In this document: in pieces, positions 30,144 through 39,521 of the stretch
How the letters are laid out: each line of letters starts with the position of its first letter
Position numbering within the stretch: position 1 is the first letter of the stretch
Source of the DNA: Pelistega suis
GTDB taxonomy: Bacteria; Pseudomonadota; Gammaproteobacteria; Burkholderiales; Burkholderiaceae_B
Assembly: GCF_013133795.1 (NCBI RefSeq)
Contig: NZ_JABGBN010000007.1
Span: 1-64,000 of the forward strand
Direction: 5' to 3'
DNA length: 64,000 nt
The notes under the pieces: generated by a model
What the model was told of the DNA's origin: nothing
Database searches by the model: none
The model's input: only the letters and a program-made list of their open reading frames with translations
Made by a program: the position numbers and the translations under genes

Positions 30144-31721
30144 ATGAAAGCTTTTCGTTTTACGCTTCTTTCTTGCCTTTTAGGTCTATCAGTATCGGCA
30201 GCGCATGCTGAAAAGACACTTTACCTAAACAATCTCGAAGAACCGACATCTTTAAATCCATCACAAGGATTTAACTTGGTTTCTTGGGAACCATTAAATA
30301 ACTTGGTAGAGGGTTTGGTTCGTTTAGATGCTCAACATGTTGCTGCTCCTGCCGCAGCAGAAAGCTGGGTCGTGGCTGAAGATGGAAAAACATATACGTT
30401 TAAGTTACGTCAAAATGCTAAATGGTCTAATGGTGATCCTGTTAAAGCGAGTGATTTTGTTTATGGTTGGACGGAGATGTTAAAACCAGAAACGGCGTCA
30501 CCAGCAGCCTTCTTGGCGTATGATATTGTAGGTGCACAAGCGTTTAACGAAGGTAAAGGTACTGCAGCAGATTTAGGAATTAAAGCCTTAGATGATTACA
30601 CCTTAGAAGTGAAATTAGCGAATCCTAGTGTGGCTTTTCTAAATATTTTGACAAATCCTAACTTTGCGCCTGTTAACGAAAAAGTAGCCACCGCTAATCC
30701 AAAATGGCATACTGAGGCAGCGACATTTGTGGGTAATGGTCCTTTTGCATTAAAAGAGTGGAATCACGCTAAGAATTTAGTCTTCACTAAGAATGCTAAT
30801 TATTGGGATGCCGCTAGCGTAAAAATCGATAAAGTGGAATTTGCGATGGTGAGCGATACCAATACCTCCTTCCAAATGTATCGTACAGGTGAGTTAGATG
30901 CGACACCATCTCCTGTGCCAGCAGCGATGTATGACAAATTAAAAGACGGTAAAGACTTCCATAATATGCCACAAGCGGGTAGTTATTTCTTCCGTTTCCA
31001 TACTAAGATGGCACCGTTCCAAAACCAAAATATTCGTCGTGCATTTGCTTTAGCAATTAATCAGGCGGATTTGGCGAACTATGTGGTTAAGCAAGGTCGT
31101 CAACCAGCCTATGGTTTTGTCTCTCCAGGCTTTACTGGTCCTAATGGCAAAGACTTCCGTGCAGAGAGTGGTGATTTGATTAAAACCAATCTAGAGGAAG
31201 CCAAAGCCCTATTAGCCAAAGGTATGGAAGAAGAGAAATACACGACACTTCCAGAGGTTACATTAACGTATATCAACAATCCTAATGATAAGCGTATTGT
31301 AGAAACCGTACAAAATATGTTGAAAGAAGCATTAGGCGTGGACATTAAGTTACAAAGCATGGAAAACAAAGTGTTCTTTGCCAAACAACGTGGTTTAGAA
31401 TTACAGTTCTCTCGTAGCTCATTTATTAATGACTATGCTGATCCTTATAATTCATTAAAGAGCTTTGTGACAGGTAACTCTATGAACCGTACAGCATGGT
31501 CAAATGCGGAGTATGACAAGTTATTAGCTGATGCGCAAGTCGCTGCCGATGCACAAGCACGTTGGGATGCTTTATTAAAAGCAGAGAAGATTTTAATCAC
31601 AGAAGCACCTATTGTTCCATTGTATTTCTATAATCAAACGTATCTACAAAAGGAAAACGTTAAAGGTATTTTGCGTCATCCAGTAGGTTATATTGATTTG
31701 AAACATGCGACAAAGGACTAA
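30144..31721 (+). CDS. oppA: Periplasmic oligopeptide-binding protein (OppA-like)
   Basis: Solute-binding protein, 525 residues, SBP_bac_5 family. It has a Sec signal peptide (MKAFRFTLLSCLLGLSVSAA, cleaved after HA near residue 22) without a lipobox. Typical motifs are NNLEEPTSLNPSQGFN at the mature N-terminus, YTFKLRQNAKWSNGDPVKASDFVYGW and NIRRAFALAINQADLANYV. It is last in the operon, after a 32-nt gap with an AGAGGTCC ribosome site, and probably binds peptides. Confidence 0.93.
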   Translation: MKAFRFTLLSCLLGLSVSAAHAEKTLYLNNLEEPTSLNPSQGFNLVSWEPLNNLVEGLVRLDAQHVAAPAAAESWVVAEDGKTYTFKLRQNAKWSNGDPVKASDFVYGWTEMLKPETASPAAFLAYDIVGAQAFNEGKGTAADLGIKALDDYTLEVKLANPSVAFLNILTNPNFAPVNEKVATANPKWHTEAATFVGNGPFALKEWNHAKNLVFTKNANYWDAASVKIDKVEFAMVSDTNTSFQMYRTGELDATPSPVPAAMYDKLKDGKDFHNMPQAGSYFFRFHTKMAPFQNQNIRRAFALAINQADLANYVVKQGRQPAYGFVSPGFTGPNGKDFRAESGDLIKTNLEEAKALLAKGMEEEKYTTLPEVTLTYINNPNDKRIVETVQNMLKEALGVDIKLQSMENKVFFAKQRGLELQFSRSSFINDYADPYNSLKSFVTGNSMNRTAWSNAEYDKLLADAQVAADAQARWDALLKAEKILITEAPIVPLYFYNQTYLQKENVKGILRHPVGYIDLKHATKD

Positions 31722-31742
31722 AAGATTAACTCGTTAATCTTT
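31721..31742 (+). terminator. Possible terminator after oppA
   Basis: AAAGATTAAC (31721-31730) pairs with GTTAATCTTT (31733-31742) immediately after the stop codon of oppA. The loop is very small and the T run short, so this is only a weak intrinsic terminator. Confidence 0.4.
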
Positions 31743-31820
31743 TAACTATTTCATAGTTAAACTCTTTCATAGTTAGACTATTTCCTAGTTAAACTCTCTC
31801 ATAGTTTAACTATTTCATAT
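31742..31820. repeat. Five imperfect tandem 16-nt repeats
   Basis: Units read TTAACTATTTCATAG, TTAAACTCTTTCATAG, TTAGACTATTTCCTAG, TTAAACTCTCTCATAG and TTTAACTATTTCATAT. The spacing is regular at about 16 nt and there is no spacer. They lie between the opp operon and the helicase gene. Confidence 0.85.
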
Positions 31821-31837
31821 TCAAAATAAATTTTTGA

Positions 31838-31864
31838 CAATCAATCCTCTTTAAGGATTGATTG
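31838..31864. terminator. Hairpin downstream of the helicase gene
   Basis: CAATCAATCCT (31838-31848) pairs with AGGATTGATTG (31854-31864), with a 5-nt loop. It lies between convergent genes, but a T tract is not obvious on either side, so its role is uncertain. Confidence 0.4.
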
Positions 31865-31873
31865 CCGAAAAAT

Positions 31874-33784
31874 TCAAACTCTCTTCTTCAATTGAGTTTT
31901 GATGTCTGCTAACGCCTCCAATGCGAGGCGTTTTTTTTCGTTGATAGCCGGGTGGTCATGGGTATTTAAGGATGTTTTTGTTGTGGCTTTTTGTGGTGTT
32001 TGTGTATGCTGAGCATGGTCAGCACAGAAACTAAGCTGTTTTTTGGCACGAGTAATGGCGACATAGAACTGATGACGAGAGAGTTCATCACGGATGCCTT
32101 GTGCAAAGCCATTGGGCTGGGCGTCATAGACAAGCACACTGTCATACTCTCTTCCTTTTGCTTGGCTCACTGTCGCAAAGCGAATGCCCTCTCTATCACT
32201 CCAACGACGATGGAGTTGATTGGCTCTTTCAGGCCATTGTGCCAATGTGTATTGATGAATACGCGCGTCTTCTTTAAGGGCCTCCCAGCTACTTAAAGCG
32301 ATACGGTCATATAAGCGATGTGAATGGATAGACCAGAGGCGAGCATTTTTTTCAAACCAATACATAATATCGTAAACAAGACGGTTTTCTTGATTGGCAA
32401 GGCTCATCCAAGCGAGTAGCGTTTGGCGTAAATCTTGCTGATATGCCGGCTCATCTGAGACCCCTAGATGGATATCAAAGTACATACGAATGCTTTCTAG
32501 GGAAGGTTTTTTTAGCATTTCTTGTTTGGCTGAATAGGACAGCAAACATTGGGGTAATTGTAAAAACTGTGCAAAGTCTATTCCAATGTTTTTGATAAGT
32601 TTACTCTTGGGGTCCAGTAAATAGTCATAGCGTAAAACGCAGAGAATATTGAGAATGGCTACACCAATCGTATGATGAATACCAAAAGCGATTTTTTGTT
32701 TGCTATGACTAAATAAGGCAAATGCTGCTTTGATTTGACTGACTACGTCTTGGGTAATAATAACCGCCTCACGGTCAAGTTTAGCGAGTTGATGTGTGTC
32801 GATAGTATGAATACTTGAGTGATGTGTAGTTTTACTCTCAATAGGACGATGAATAATCTGATGAGCTAAGTTGGCAATGCTTTGCCCATAACGATAGCTA
32901 TGATTAAGGTATTGTGTCTGTGCCTTAAGTTGTTGCTTAAATTGCTCAAAAACAATATCGGTATTGGTGCCTCGCCAGGCAAAAATATTTTGAAAGCGAT
33001 CTCCTACGGCTAAGACATAGTGGGTATGTTTAGCGAGCTGTAGCAAGAAACGCAGTTGTAAAGGCGTCGTATCGTGGAATTCATCAATAAAGTGTTGAGA
33101 GTACTTTGCACCTATTTTTTCTAGAATATCACTGTCTTCTACATAAGCGAGTAAATCATAGACCGTTTCCCCTAGGGAACGAAAACCTTGTTCGCCTTGA
33201 ATATGAGGGAATTCATCATTATGTTCAAAAAGGTCTTGATCTTGTTCGGATAGGCTAGGGTGCCATGTCTCGCGATAGTTGTCATAAGCCGCAAATAAGC
33301 GACGGATTAAGCGCCAATCATGATTAAGCTTACCGGCTAGCATTTCTTCCAGCATTGCCTCATCATCCTGTTCAAAAGCACAAGACGCACGGTAGAAATC
33401 AATATCACTCATCAGTTCTTGCATAAGACGAGGAGATTCAGAAGGAAGAAAAATTTCTTCGCCGATGGTTTGTGCATAACTTGCCATTTGTGCACTGACA
33501 TAGCGATAAAGCTCAGGCAGAAGTTCTTGTTCGATACGTTGACGACTCAGGAGAAAACGAGTATCGCCTAATTGTTTGAGGATTTGTAAGGCAAAACCAT
33601 CAATGGTGTGGACAAAACAATCCTTGACGTTACGTTGGGCAAGATAATGTTGTAAAACAGCGCGACCGGTGCGGCTAAAGGTTAATAGCAATGCCTGACC
33701 GGGAATCAAACGATCACGAACATCATCAGCGATGTAGCTTGTTTTACCACTACCCGCAACACCTTCAACCAATATAGCTTTCAT
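31874..33784 (-). CDS. UvrD/Rep-like superfamily 1 DNA helicase
   Basis: ATP-dependent 3'-5' DNA helicase-like protein, 636 residues from the ATG at 33784. It has Walker A EGVAGSGKTS (residues 7-16) and LLLTFSRTG. DEFHDTTPLQLRF corresponds to motif II, and GDRFQNIFAWRG resembles the QSIYxWRGA motif III of UvrD. VSQAKGREYDSVLV is motif V and VAITRAKKQL is motif VI. A longer frame (to 34171) is open, but the extra 129 codons are antisense to pncA and look noncoding, so I reject that start. Similar small UvrD-like proteins are often of unknown role. Confidence 0.87.
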   Translation of the reverse strand: MKAILVEGVAGSGKTSYIADDVRDRLIPGQALLLTFSRTGRAVLQHYLAQRNVKDCFVHTIDGFALQILKQLGDTRFLLSRQRIEQELLPELYRYVSAQMASYAQTIGEEIFLPSESPRLMQELMSDIDFYRASCAFEQDDEAMLEEMLAGKLNHDWRLIRRLFAAYDNYRETWHPSLSEQDQDLFEHNDEFPHIQGEQGFRSLGETVYDLLAYVEDSDILEKIGAKYSQHFIDEFHDTTPLQLRFLLQLAKHTHYVLAVGDRFQNIFAWRGTNTDIVFEQFKQQLKAQTQYLNHSYRYGQSIANLAHQIIHRPIESKTTHHSSIHTIDTHQLAKLDREAVIITQDVVSQIKAAFALFSHSKQKIAFGIHHTIGVAILNILCVLRYDYLLDPKSKLIKNIGIDFAQFLQLPQCLLSYSAKQEMLKKPSLESIRMYFDIHLGVSDEPAYQQDLRQTLLAWMSLANQENRLVYDIMYWFEKNARLWSIHSHRLYDRIALSSWEALKEDARIHQYTLAQWPERANQLHRRWSDREGIRFATVSQAKGREYDSVLVYDAQPNGFAQGIRDELSRHQFYVAITRAKKQLSFCADHAQHTQTPQKATTKTSLNTHDHPAINEKKRLALEALADIKTQLKKRV

Positions 33785-33879
33785 AAATACGTCACGAAAA
33801 AAATCAATACTAAAATTATCCCACAAAAGGTTATACTTTCGGTTAGGTTTTTCATGCGTGAGAAAAGGTTGAGCACTAT

Positions 33880-34512
33880 ATGCATAATCAGGCAGCATTA
33901 ATTCTTGTAGATATTCAAAATGATTTTTTACCCGGTGGTGCGTTAGCATGCTATGAGGCGGATGGGATTTTACCCGGCGTACAGGCGTTGGTGAAACGTC
34001 AGTTATTTGCTTGTCACATCGCGACACAGGACTGGCACCCAGCGAATCATATTTCTTTTGTGACGCAGCATGAGGGAAAACAAGCTTTTGAGAGTATCCG
34101 TTTATATGAACAAGCCCAGACCTTATGGCCAGTCCATTGCGTACAAGGGAGCCATGGTGCGGCATTAGCACAGGGGATTGATTGGGATAAGATGGATTTA
34201 ATTCTGCGCAAAGGATGTCGCGTCGATGTGGACTCCTATAGTGCCTTTCAAGAGAATTATGGTCCTGACGGTGAGCGTCCCAGCACAGGCTTAGCAGGGT
34301 ATCTCAAAGAGCGAGGGATTACCTCTGTGTATATTGCGGGACTGGCTCGTGATGTCTGTGTGTTATGGACAGCACAAGATGCTAAAAGCCATGGATTTCA
34401 TACAACGATTATTTGGGACTTATGCGCACCCGTGACACCGGCTAGTGATGAGACGGTCAGACAAACTTGTCGTGATTTAGGTATTGGCATTGTGTTGAGT
34501 GATGATTTATAG
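33880..34512 (+). CDS. pncA: Nicotinamidase (isochorismatase-like hydrolase)
   Basis: Converts nicotinamide to nicotinate in NAD salvage. The 210-residue protein has the catalytic triad D11 (VDIQNDF), K111 (RKGCRVD) and C160 (AGLARDVCV). Metal ligands lie in QDWHPANH (D51, H53, H57). PncA-type TLWPVHCVQGS and YSAF are present. It diverges from the helicase gene and overlaps the longer reading frame of that gene on the other strand. Confidence 0.94.
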   Translation: MHNQAALILVDIQNDFLPGGALACYEADGILPGVQALVKRQLFACHIATQDWHPANHISFVTQHEGKQAFESIRLYEQAQTLWPVHCVQGSHGAALAQGIDWDKMDLILRKGCRVDVDSYSAFQENYGPDGERPSTGLAGYLKERGITSVYIAGLARDVCVLWTAQDAKSHGFHTTIIWDLCAPVTPASDETVRQTCRDLGIGIVLSDDL

Positions 34513-34531
34513 TCATACCCTGATAAAACGG

Positions 34532-35302
34532 ATGAAATATCTAAAACGCGTTATGGCGTCTTTTCTCTTTGTGTCGCCTAGTTTGGCGGCAACAGAGCAA
34601 GTCAGTCCTTGTGTGGCTTATGAGCAGCGTGGGCAGCATGTGCATATTGCGAAAGTGGATTTGTCTTGCCCACATCTTGAACTTATTGGGACGATACCGG
34701 GTAATAGCGAAACAACGAGTAATTTTGCTTATCAGCATAAGGCGACCGTGGCGATTAATGGGGCTTTTTATAATGAAAACCGTCAGCCTTTAGGACTGAA
34801 TTACTCGCAACAAAAAACATGGTCCAATAGTCGAGATTATAAGCAATATAGTTTTTTGGCATGTACTAAAAATAATCAATGTTTTATTGAACCCTATAAT
34901 CAACAAACGATTTATAAGCCTTCTTGGCATATTGTCATCAGTGGTTGGCAAAGTATGCAAAATGGCAAATTTATGTGTGCTCCGAGTAGTCCAGCGATTT
35001 GTCAGCGTAATGGACGAGGACATCACCCTCGTACGGCAATAGGATTAAGCGAAGATAATCGTTATCTTTATATGGTGGTTGTTGAGGGAAGGCTAGAGAG
35101 GTTTAGAGGGTATACGTTGACGCAGCTCGCAAGACTTTTTAAAGACTTAAAAGTGCCACATGCGATTAATCTCGATGGGGGTGGTAGTAGCACGATGGTC
35201 GTAAAACAGCGTCGAGTGAATGAGCTTCCTGATCAACAATTCATATTTGAACGTGCTGTGGCTAATCATTTAGGAGTGATTGATCGCAGTCAAGATAAAT
35301 AA
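34532..35302 (+). CDS. Secreted phosphodiester glycosidase (NAGPA domain) family protein
   Basis: 256 residues with a Sec signal peptide (MKYLKRVMASFLFVSPSLAA). The mature protein has AINGAFYNENRQPLGL, RTAIGLSEDNRYLYMVVVEGR and the family hallmark AINLDGGGSSTMVV. These are typical of the DUF2233/NAGPA domain, whose best-known member removes GlcNAc caps from phosphodiesters. I chose ATG 34532 as it opens the signal peptide. Upstream starts at 34499 or 34502 overlap pncA. A bacterial substrate is not known. It may share a transcript with pncA. Confidence 0.85.
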   Translation: MKYLKRVMASFLFVSPSLAATEQVSPCVAYEQRGQHVHIAKVDLSCPHLELIGTIPGNSETTSNFAYQHKATVAINGAFYNENRQPLGLNYSQQKTWSNSRDYKQYSFLACTKNNQCFIEPYNQQTIYKPSWHIVISGWQSMQNGKFMCAPSSPAICQRNGRGHHPRTAIGLSEDNRYLYMVVVEGRLERFRGYTLTQLARLFKDLKVPHAINLDGGGSSTMVVKQRRVNELPDQQFIFERAVANHLGVIDRSQDK

Positions 35303-35353
35303 GGTTTCTTTATCACTGCGGAATGAGGATGCTATGATGGGTTTGGCAATATA

Positions 35354-35388
35354 AAAACGACCGAAGAAGCACTATCTCCAGTCGTTTT
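35354..35388. terminator. Possible bidirectional terminator between two convergent genes
   Basis: AAAACGAC (35354-35361) pairs with GTCGTTTT (35381-35388) around a 19-nt loop. A/T tails on both sides could serve both strands, but the stem is short. Confidence 0.4.
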
Positions 35389-35479
35389 GATAATGAGAGC
35401 ATCAATCTTTTTGCTCATTAATTTATACTTAACAAGCTTAATAAGCGTGAGCTGTTAAAAAAGAGAGGTCAACGTTCTC

Positions 35480-36256
35480 TTATTGACTCACAAACGCACG
35501 CTCAATAACGAAATCACCAGGTGTTGAGGTATTGCCCTCTTTCATTCCACGCTCTTCGCACATACGCTTAAGATCTGCCAACATCGCTGGGCTACCGCAA
35601 ATCATCACACGGTCTTCGGCAGGATTTAACTCGGGTACGCCTAAGTCTTTAAAGAGTTTACCTGTAGCGATATGGTCCGTAATACGTCCTTGTGTGTGAA
35701 AAGGCTCACGTGTCACTGTTGGATAGTACTTTAATTGTTTTTTGACCATCTCTCCTAAGAACTCATGCTCAGGGAGCTCCTTAGTAAACATATCGTAGTA
35801 AGCTAACTCATTGACTTGGCGAACACCATGCACAAGAATCACTTCTTCAAAACGTTCGTATGTTTCAGGGTCGCGACAAATGCTGAGAAAGGGAGCTAGC
35901 CCCGTACCTGTCCCAAAAAGATAAAGGCGTTTTGCAGGTAATAAATAATCTAATAAAAGAGTCCCTGTTGGCTTGCGACCGATAATAATCGAATCACCTG
36001 GTTTGATGTGTTGTAAACGAGAGGTGAGAGGACCGTCTTGGACTTTAATGCTTAAGAATTCGAGATGTTCTTCGTAGTTAGGGCTCGCAATACTATACGC
36101 ACGAAGTAAAGGTTTACCATCAACCATCAAACCAATCATAGTGAAATGCCCATTACTAAAGCGTAGAGCCGTATCACGTGTGGTAGTAAAGCTGAATAAA
36201 CGATCTGTCCAGTGATGAACGCTAAGAACTTTTCCTTCTAAAAATGCAGATGCCAT
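35480..36256 (-). CDS. fpr: Ferredoxin--NADP+ reductase
   Basis: FAD flavoprotein that moves electrons between NADPH and ferredoxin or flavodoxin. The 258-residue protein has the FAD site RAYSIASPNYE (about 49-59) and a pyridine nucleotide site FGTGTGLAPFLSICRDP. Both fit the bacterial Fpr class, as does the FVIERAFV C-terminus. It is divergent from the livK-like gene and shares a 163-bp spacer with it. Confidence 0.94.
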   Translation of the reverse strand: MASAFLEGKVLSVHHWTDRLFSFTTTRDTALRFSNGHFTMIGLMVDGKPLLRAYSIASPNYEEHLEFLSIKVQDGPLTSRLQHIKPGDSIIIGRKPTGTLLLDYLLPAKRLYLFGTGTGLAPFLSICRDPETYERFEEVILVHGVRQVNELAYYDMFTKELPEHEFLGEMVKKQLKYYPTVTREPFHTQGRITDHIATGKLFKDLGVPELNPAEDRVMICGSPAMLADLKRMCEERGMKEGNTSTPGDFVIERAFVSQ

Positions 36257-36419
36257 AATGCCAACTTACCTTTTCTGAATAAATATAAACAGCCAACATT
36301 TTAACCAATAACGTCCTGATACCGCTTGATAAAGCACAAAAAAGCAGGGAAAAGTTTTAACTAAGTGTAAAAAATTGTTATAGTATGGCTTACATTTTTG
36401 GTTCATTAGGAGAAACAGT

Positions 36420-37613
36420 ATGCGTTGCTTGGCTTGGGCGAGTGCTTTTTTATTGAGTGTATGTAGCTTGGGACTGCAGGCTAAGGAAGTCATTAAAGTC
36501 GGTGAAATTAATAGTTATAAAACCATACCAGCCTTTCTTGAACCATATAAAAAAGGCATTGAGTTAGCTGTAGAGGAAGTGAATGCCAAAGGGGGTATTC
36601 ATGGAAAGACGCTAGAAGTGATTATGCGTGATGACGGTGGTACGCAAAGCAATGCAATTCGCGAGGCACAGACATTGGTGCAACGCGATAAGGTAGATTT
36701 ATTAGCGGGGAGTTTTTTATCGCATATCGCTTTAGCGATTGCGGACTTTGCGGATAAGAAAAATGTCTTCTTTTTGGCGGGTGAGCCGTTGACAGATAAG
36801 ATTACGTGGGAAAAAGGCAATGAGCGAACCTTCCGCTTACGTGATTCTACCTATATGAAAGTTGCTATGTTGATTGATGATGCCGTTGCATTAAATAAAA
36901 AACGTTGGGCCTTGGTATATCCGAATTATGAGTATGGTCAATCGGCAGCGGAAACCTTTAAGAAAATGATGAAGGAGCGTCAGCCGGATATTGAATTTGT
37001 GACCGAGCAAGCAACGCCTTTTAATAAAATCGATGCAGGCAGTACGGTACAAGCTCTTGCGGATGCCAAACCTGAGGCCATTTTTAATGTTTTATTTAGT
37101 ACGGATTTAACCAAATTTGTACGTGCAGGGAATACCCGTCAATTATTTAAAGACGTAGAGGTGGTCAGTTTGCTAACAGGGGAGCCAGAGTATCTAGATC
37201 CTTTGGGAGAAGATACGCCTAAGGGTTGGATTGTTACCGGCTATCCTTGGTATGCCATTGATACGCCAGAGCATAATGCCTTTTTAAAAGCGTATCAGGA
37301 TAAATTTAATGACTATCCTCGTTTAGGCAGTATTGTAGGGTATATGATGGTGCAATCCTTAGCCGCAGGTCTGGAAAAAGCCAACTCCACCAAAACCGAA
37401 GATCTAGTCAACGCGTTTAAGGGACTTGAGCATATGAGTCCGTTAGGGGCTATTCAATACCGTGCGATTGACCATCAATCAACGATGGGGGCTTATGTCG
37501 GTCGTTTAGATGTCAAAGACGGTAAGGGAGTCATGGTGGATATTCGTTATGTAAACGGAGCCGATGTCCAACCAAGTGATGAAGAAGTTCGTCGCTTACG
37601 TCCACAGCCGTAA
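36420..37613 (+). CDS. Branched-chain amino acid ABC transporter substrate-binding protein (LivK-like)
   Basis: Periplasmic binding protein, Peripla_BP_6 family, 397 residues. It has a signal peptide (MRCLAWASAFLLSVCSLGLQA, cleaved near 21) and mature KEVIKVGEINSYKT. The long stretch GIELAVEEVNAKGGIHGKTLE is typical of this family. The family also binds urea, amides and aromatic compounds, so the ligand cannot be fixed. It is followed by its permease after 6 nt. Confidence 0.9.
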   Translation: MRCLAWASAFLLSVCSLGLQAKEVIKVGEINSYKTIPAFLEPYKKGIELAVEEVNAKGGIHGKTLEVIMRDDGGTQSNAIREAQTLVQRDKVDLLAGSFLSHIALAIADFADKKNVFFLAGEPLTDKITWEKGNERTFRLRDSTYMKVAMLIDDAVALNKKRWALVYPNYEYGQSAAETFKKMMKERQPDIEFVTEQATPFNKIDAGSTVQALADAKPEAIFNVLFSTDLTKFVRAGNTRQLFKDVEVVSLLTGEPEYLDPLGEDTPKGWIVTGYPWYAIDTPEHNAFLKAYQDKFNDYPRLGSIVGYMMVQSLAAGLEKANSTKTEDLVNAFKGLEHMSPLGAIQYRAIDHQSTMGAYVGRLDVKDGKGVMVDIRYVNGADVQPSDEEVRRLRPQP

Positions 37614-37619
37614 GCCCTT

Positions 37620-39506
37620 ATGGATATGGCTGCATTATTTGCTCAATTACTCAATGGACTGGCTAGTGCCAGTTCATTGTTTATGGTGGCTGTCGGTTTA
37701 TCCCTGATTTTTGGTGTCACGCGTGTGGTCAATTTTGCCCATGGGTCTCTGTATATGGTGGGTATTTATCTCGCCTATTCGCTCACCACGTGGTGGGGGG
37801 CGGATAGCATAGGGACTTATCTTTTGGCGGTATTGAGTGCGGCCTTATTGACCGGTTTATTAGGTGCATTGATTGAAATTGTCGTATTACGACGTATTTA
37901 TCATGCACCAGAGCTATTTCAGTTATTGGCGACATTTGCTTTGGTGTTGGTCATCAGTGATGCCGTACTTTGGTATTGGGGAGCGGAGGATTTATTAGGA
38001 CCACAAGTTCCTGGTTTAACAGGCTCTATTAATCTATTCGGACGGCATATTCCCACCTATAACTTTGTGTTGATGAGTGTGGGACCTTTGGTATTGCTGG
38101 GACTTTGGTATTTGCTTAATCGCACGCGATGGGGCATCTATGTGCGAGCAGCACAACAAGATAAAGAAATGCTAGCCGCATTAGGTGTGAATCAAGCATG
38201 GTTATTTACCAGTGTATTTGCTTTAGGCTCTTTTTTGGCTGGCTTAGGGGCTGCGTTAGAGTTACCGAATGAACCAGCTAGCTTAAGCCTAGATTTACGC
38301 TTAATTGGCGATGCATTTGCGGTAGTCGTGATTGGCGGAATGGGCTCTATTTTAGGTGCTTTTATTGCTGCCTTATCTATTGCGGAAGTCAAGGCGATAG
38401 CCAATTGGTTAGGTACGGTTAATGTATTAGGAGTGATGATTAATTTTAGCAAGCTAAGCTTAATCGTTGAGTTCTTATTAATGGCATTGGTACTGGTGAG
38501 TAGACCTTGGGGCTTATTAGGCAAGCCACAAGAAAAATCTCGTAATTCTGCTCCTATTGAGGCACCGTTACGGTTTGCCACATCACCACAAAAAGTGTTG
38601 ATGATAGGAGCGATTTTATGTCTTGCTATGATTCCGCTATTTGATCATGCCTATGTGATGATTCTGTTACAAGATGCCTTGATTGCAGCGCTTTTTGCGG
38701 TGAGTTTACACTTTATGGCGGGATTGGCGGGTATGCATAGTTTTGGGCATGCGGTGTATTTTGGCGTGGGCGCTTATGCCGCGGCCGTATTGAGTTCACA
38801 GCTGGCAATTCCGATGGCGTGGAGCTTTATAGCGGCTCCTGTGGTTGCTGCCTTGTTTGCGGTGATTTTTGGTTGGTTTTGTATCCGCTTAAGTGGTATT
38901 TATTTAGCCATGCTGACCTTGGCATTTGCGCAATTGATATGGTCTATCGTCTTTCAATGGGAGGGCTTTACAGGAGGCTCTAATGGTCTAATTGGTATCT
39001 GGCCGAGTGCATGGTTGGAAGAGGGCAATCATTACTATTACTTTACCTTACTGGTGGTGATAGTAAGTATTTTCTTATTGCGTTGGATAACGTTTTCTTC
39101 TTTTGGTTATGCCATGCGTGCAAGTCGAGATTCTGTCTTGCTTGCTCAGGCGATTGGTATTCATGTGCGTCGAGTGCAATGGCAAGTGTTTATTATCTCG
39201 GGTTTTTTTGCTGGCTTGGCTGGGGCTTTATATGCTTTTTCTAAGGGAAGTATTTCTCCCGAGGAATTAAGTGTGAGTCGGTCGGTGGATGGTTTAGTGA
39301 TGGTGTTACTCGGAGGTATCCAGTCTTTACTCGGACCTGTGATAGGGGCTTTTAGCTATACCTTTTTACATGATTATGTCATCAATATCACGGCTTATTG
39401 GAAAGCTTTGTTAGGGATGGTGATTATCGGCTTGGTGTTGCTATTTCCTATGGGAATAGCGGGTGTAGCAGACTACTTAAAACGATTGCGTCTTAATCGA
39501 CAATGA
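37620..39506 (+). CDS. Fused LivH-LivM branched-chain amino acid ABC permease
   Basis: 628 residues with two permease halves. The N-terminal half (about 1-295) is LivH-like, with GVTRVVNFAHGSLYM and ALGVNQAWLFTSVFALGS. A linker around 300-320 carries RNSAPIEAPLRF. The C-terminal half is LivM-like, with AGLAGMHSFGHAVYFGVGAYAAA and IGIHVRRVQWQVFIISGFFAGLAGAL. Normally LivH and LivM are separate genes of about 300 and 400 residues, so this is a fusion giving one polypeptide per transporter channel pair. I see no frameshift or stop at the junction. Confidence 0.92.
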   Translation: MDMAALFAQLLNGLASASSLFMVAVGLSLIFGVTRVVNFAHGSLYMVGIYLAYSLTTWWGADSIGTYLLAVLSAALLTGLLGALIEIVVLRRIYHAPELFQLLATFALVLVISDAVLWYWGAEDLLGPQVPGLTGSINLFGRHIPTYNFVLMSVGPLVLLGLWYLLNRTRWGIYVRAAQQDKEMLAALGVNQAWLFTSVFALGSFLAGLGAALELPNEPASLSLDLRLIGDAFAVVVIGGMGSILGAFIAALSIAEVKAIANWLGTVNVLGVMINFSKLSLIVEFLLMALVLVSRPWGLLGKPQEKSRNSAPIEAPLRFATSPQKVLMIGAILCLAMIPLFDHAYVMILLQDALIAALFAVSLHFMAGLAGMHSFGHAVYFGVGAYAAAVLSSQLAIPMAWSFIAAPVVAALFAVIFGWFCIRLSGIYLAMLTLAFAQLIWSIVFQWEGFTGGSNGLIGIWPSAWLEEGNHYYYFTLLVVIVSIFLLRWITFSSFGYAMRASRDSVLLAQAIGIHVRRVQWQVFIISGFFAGLAGALYAFSKGSISPEELSVSRSVDGLVMVLLGGIQSLLGPVIGAFSYTFLHDYVINITAYWKALLGMVIIGLVLLFPMGIAGVADYLKRLRLNRQ

Positions 39507-39521
39507 TAGAGGGTGAAGTAG

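Noticed and set aside
31742-31820. Possible CRISPR array
   Set aside because: Units are contiguous 16-nt imperfect repeats with no spacers and no cas genes nearby.
33785-34171. 129-codon N-terminal extension of the helicase gene
   Set aside because: It is antisense to pncA, lacks helicase-like sequence, and a good start precedes Walker A at 33784.
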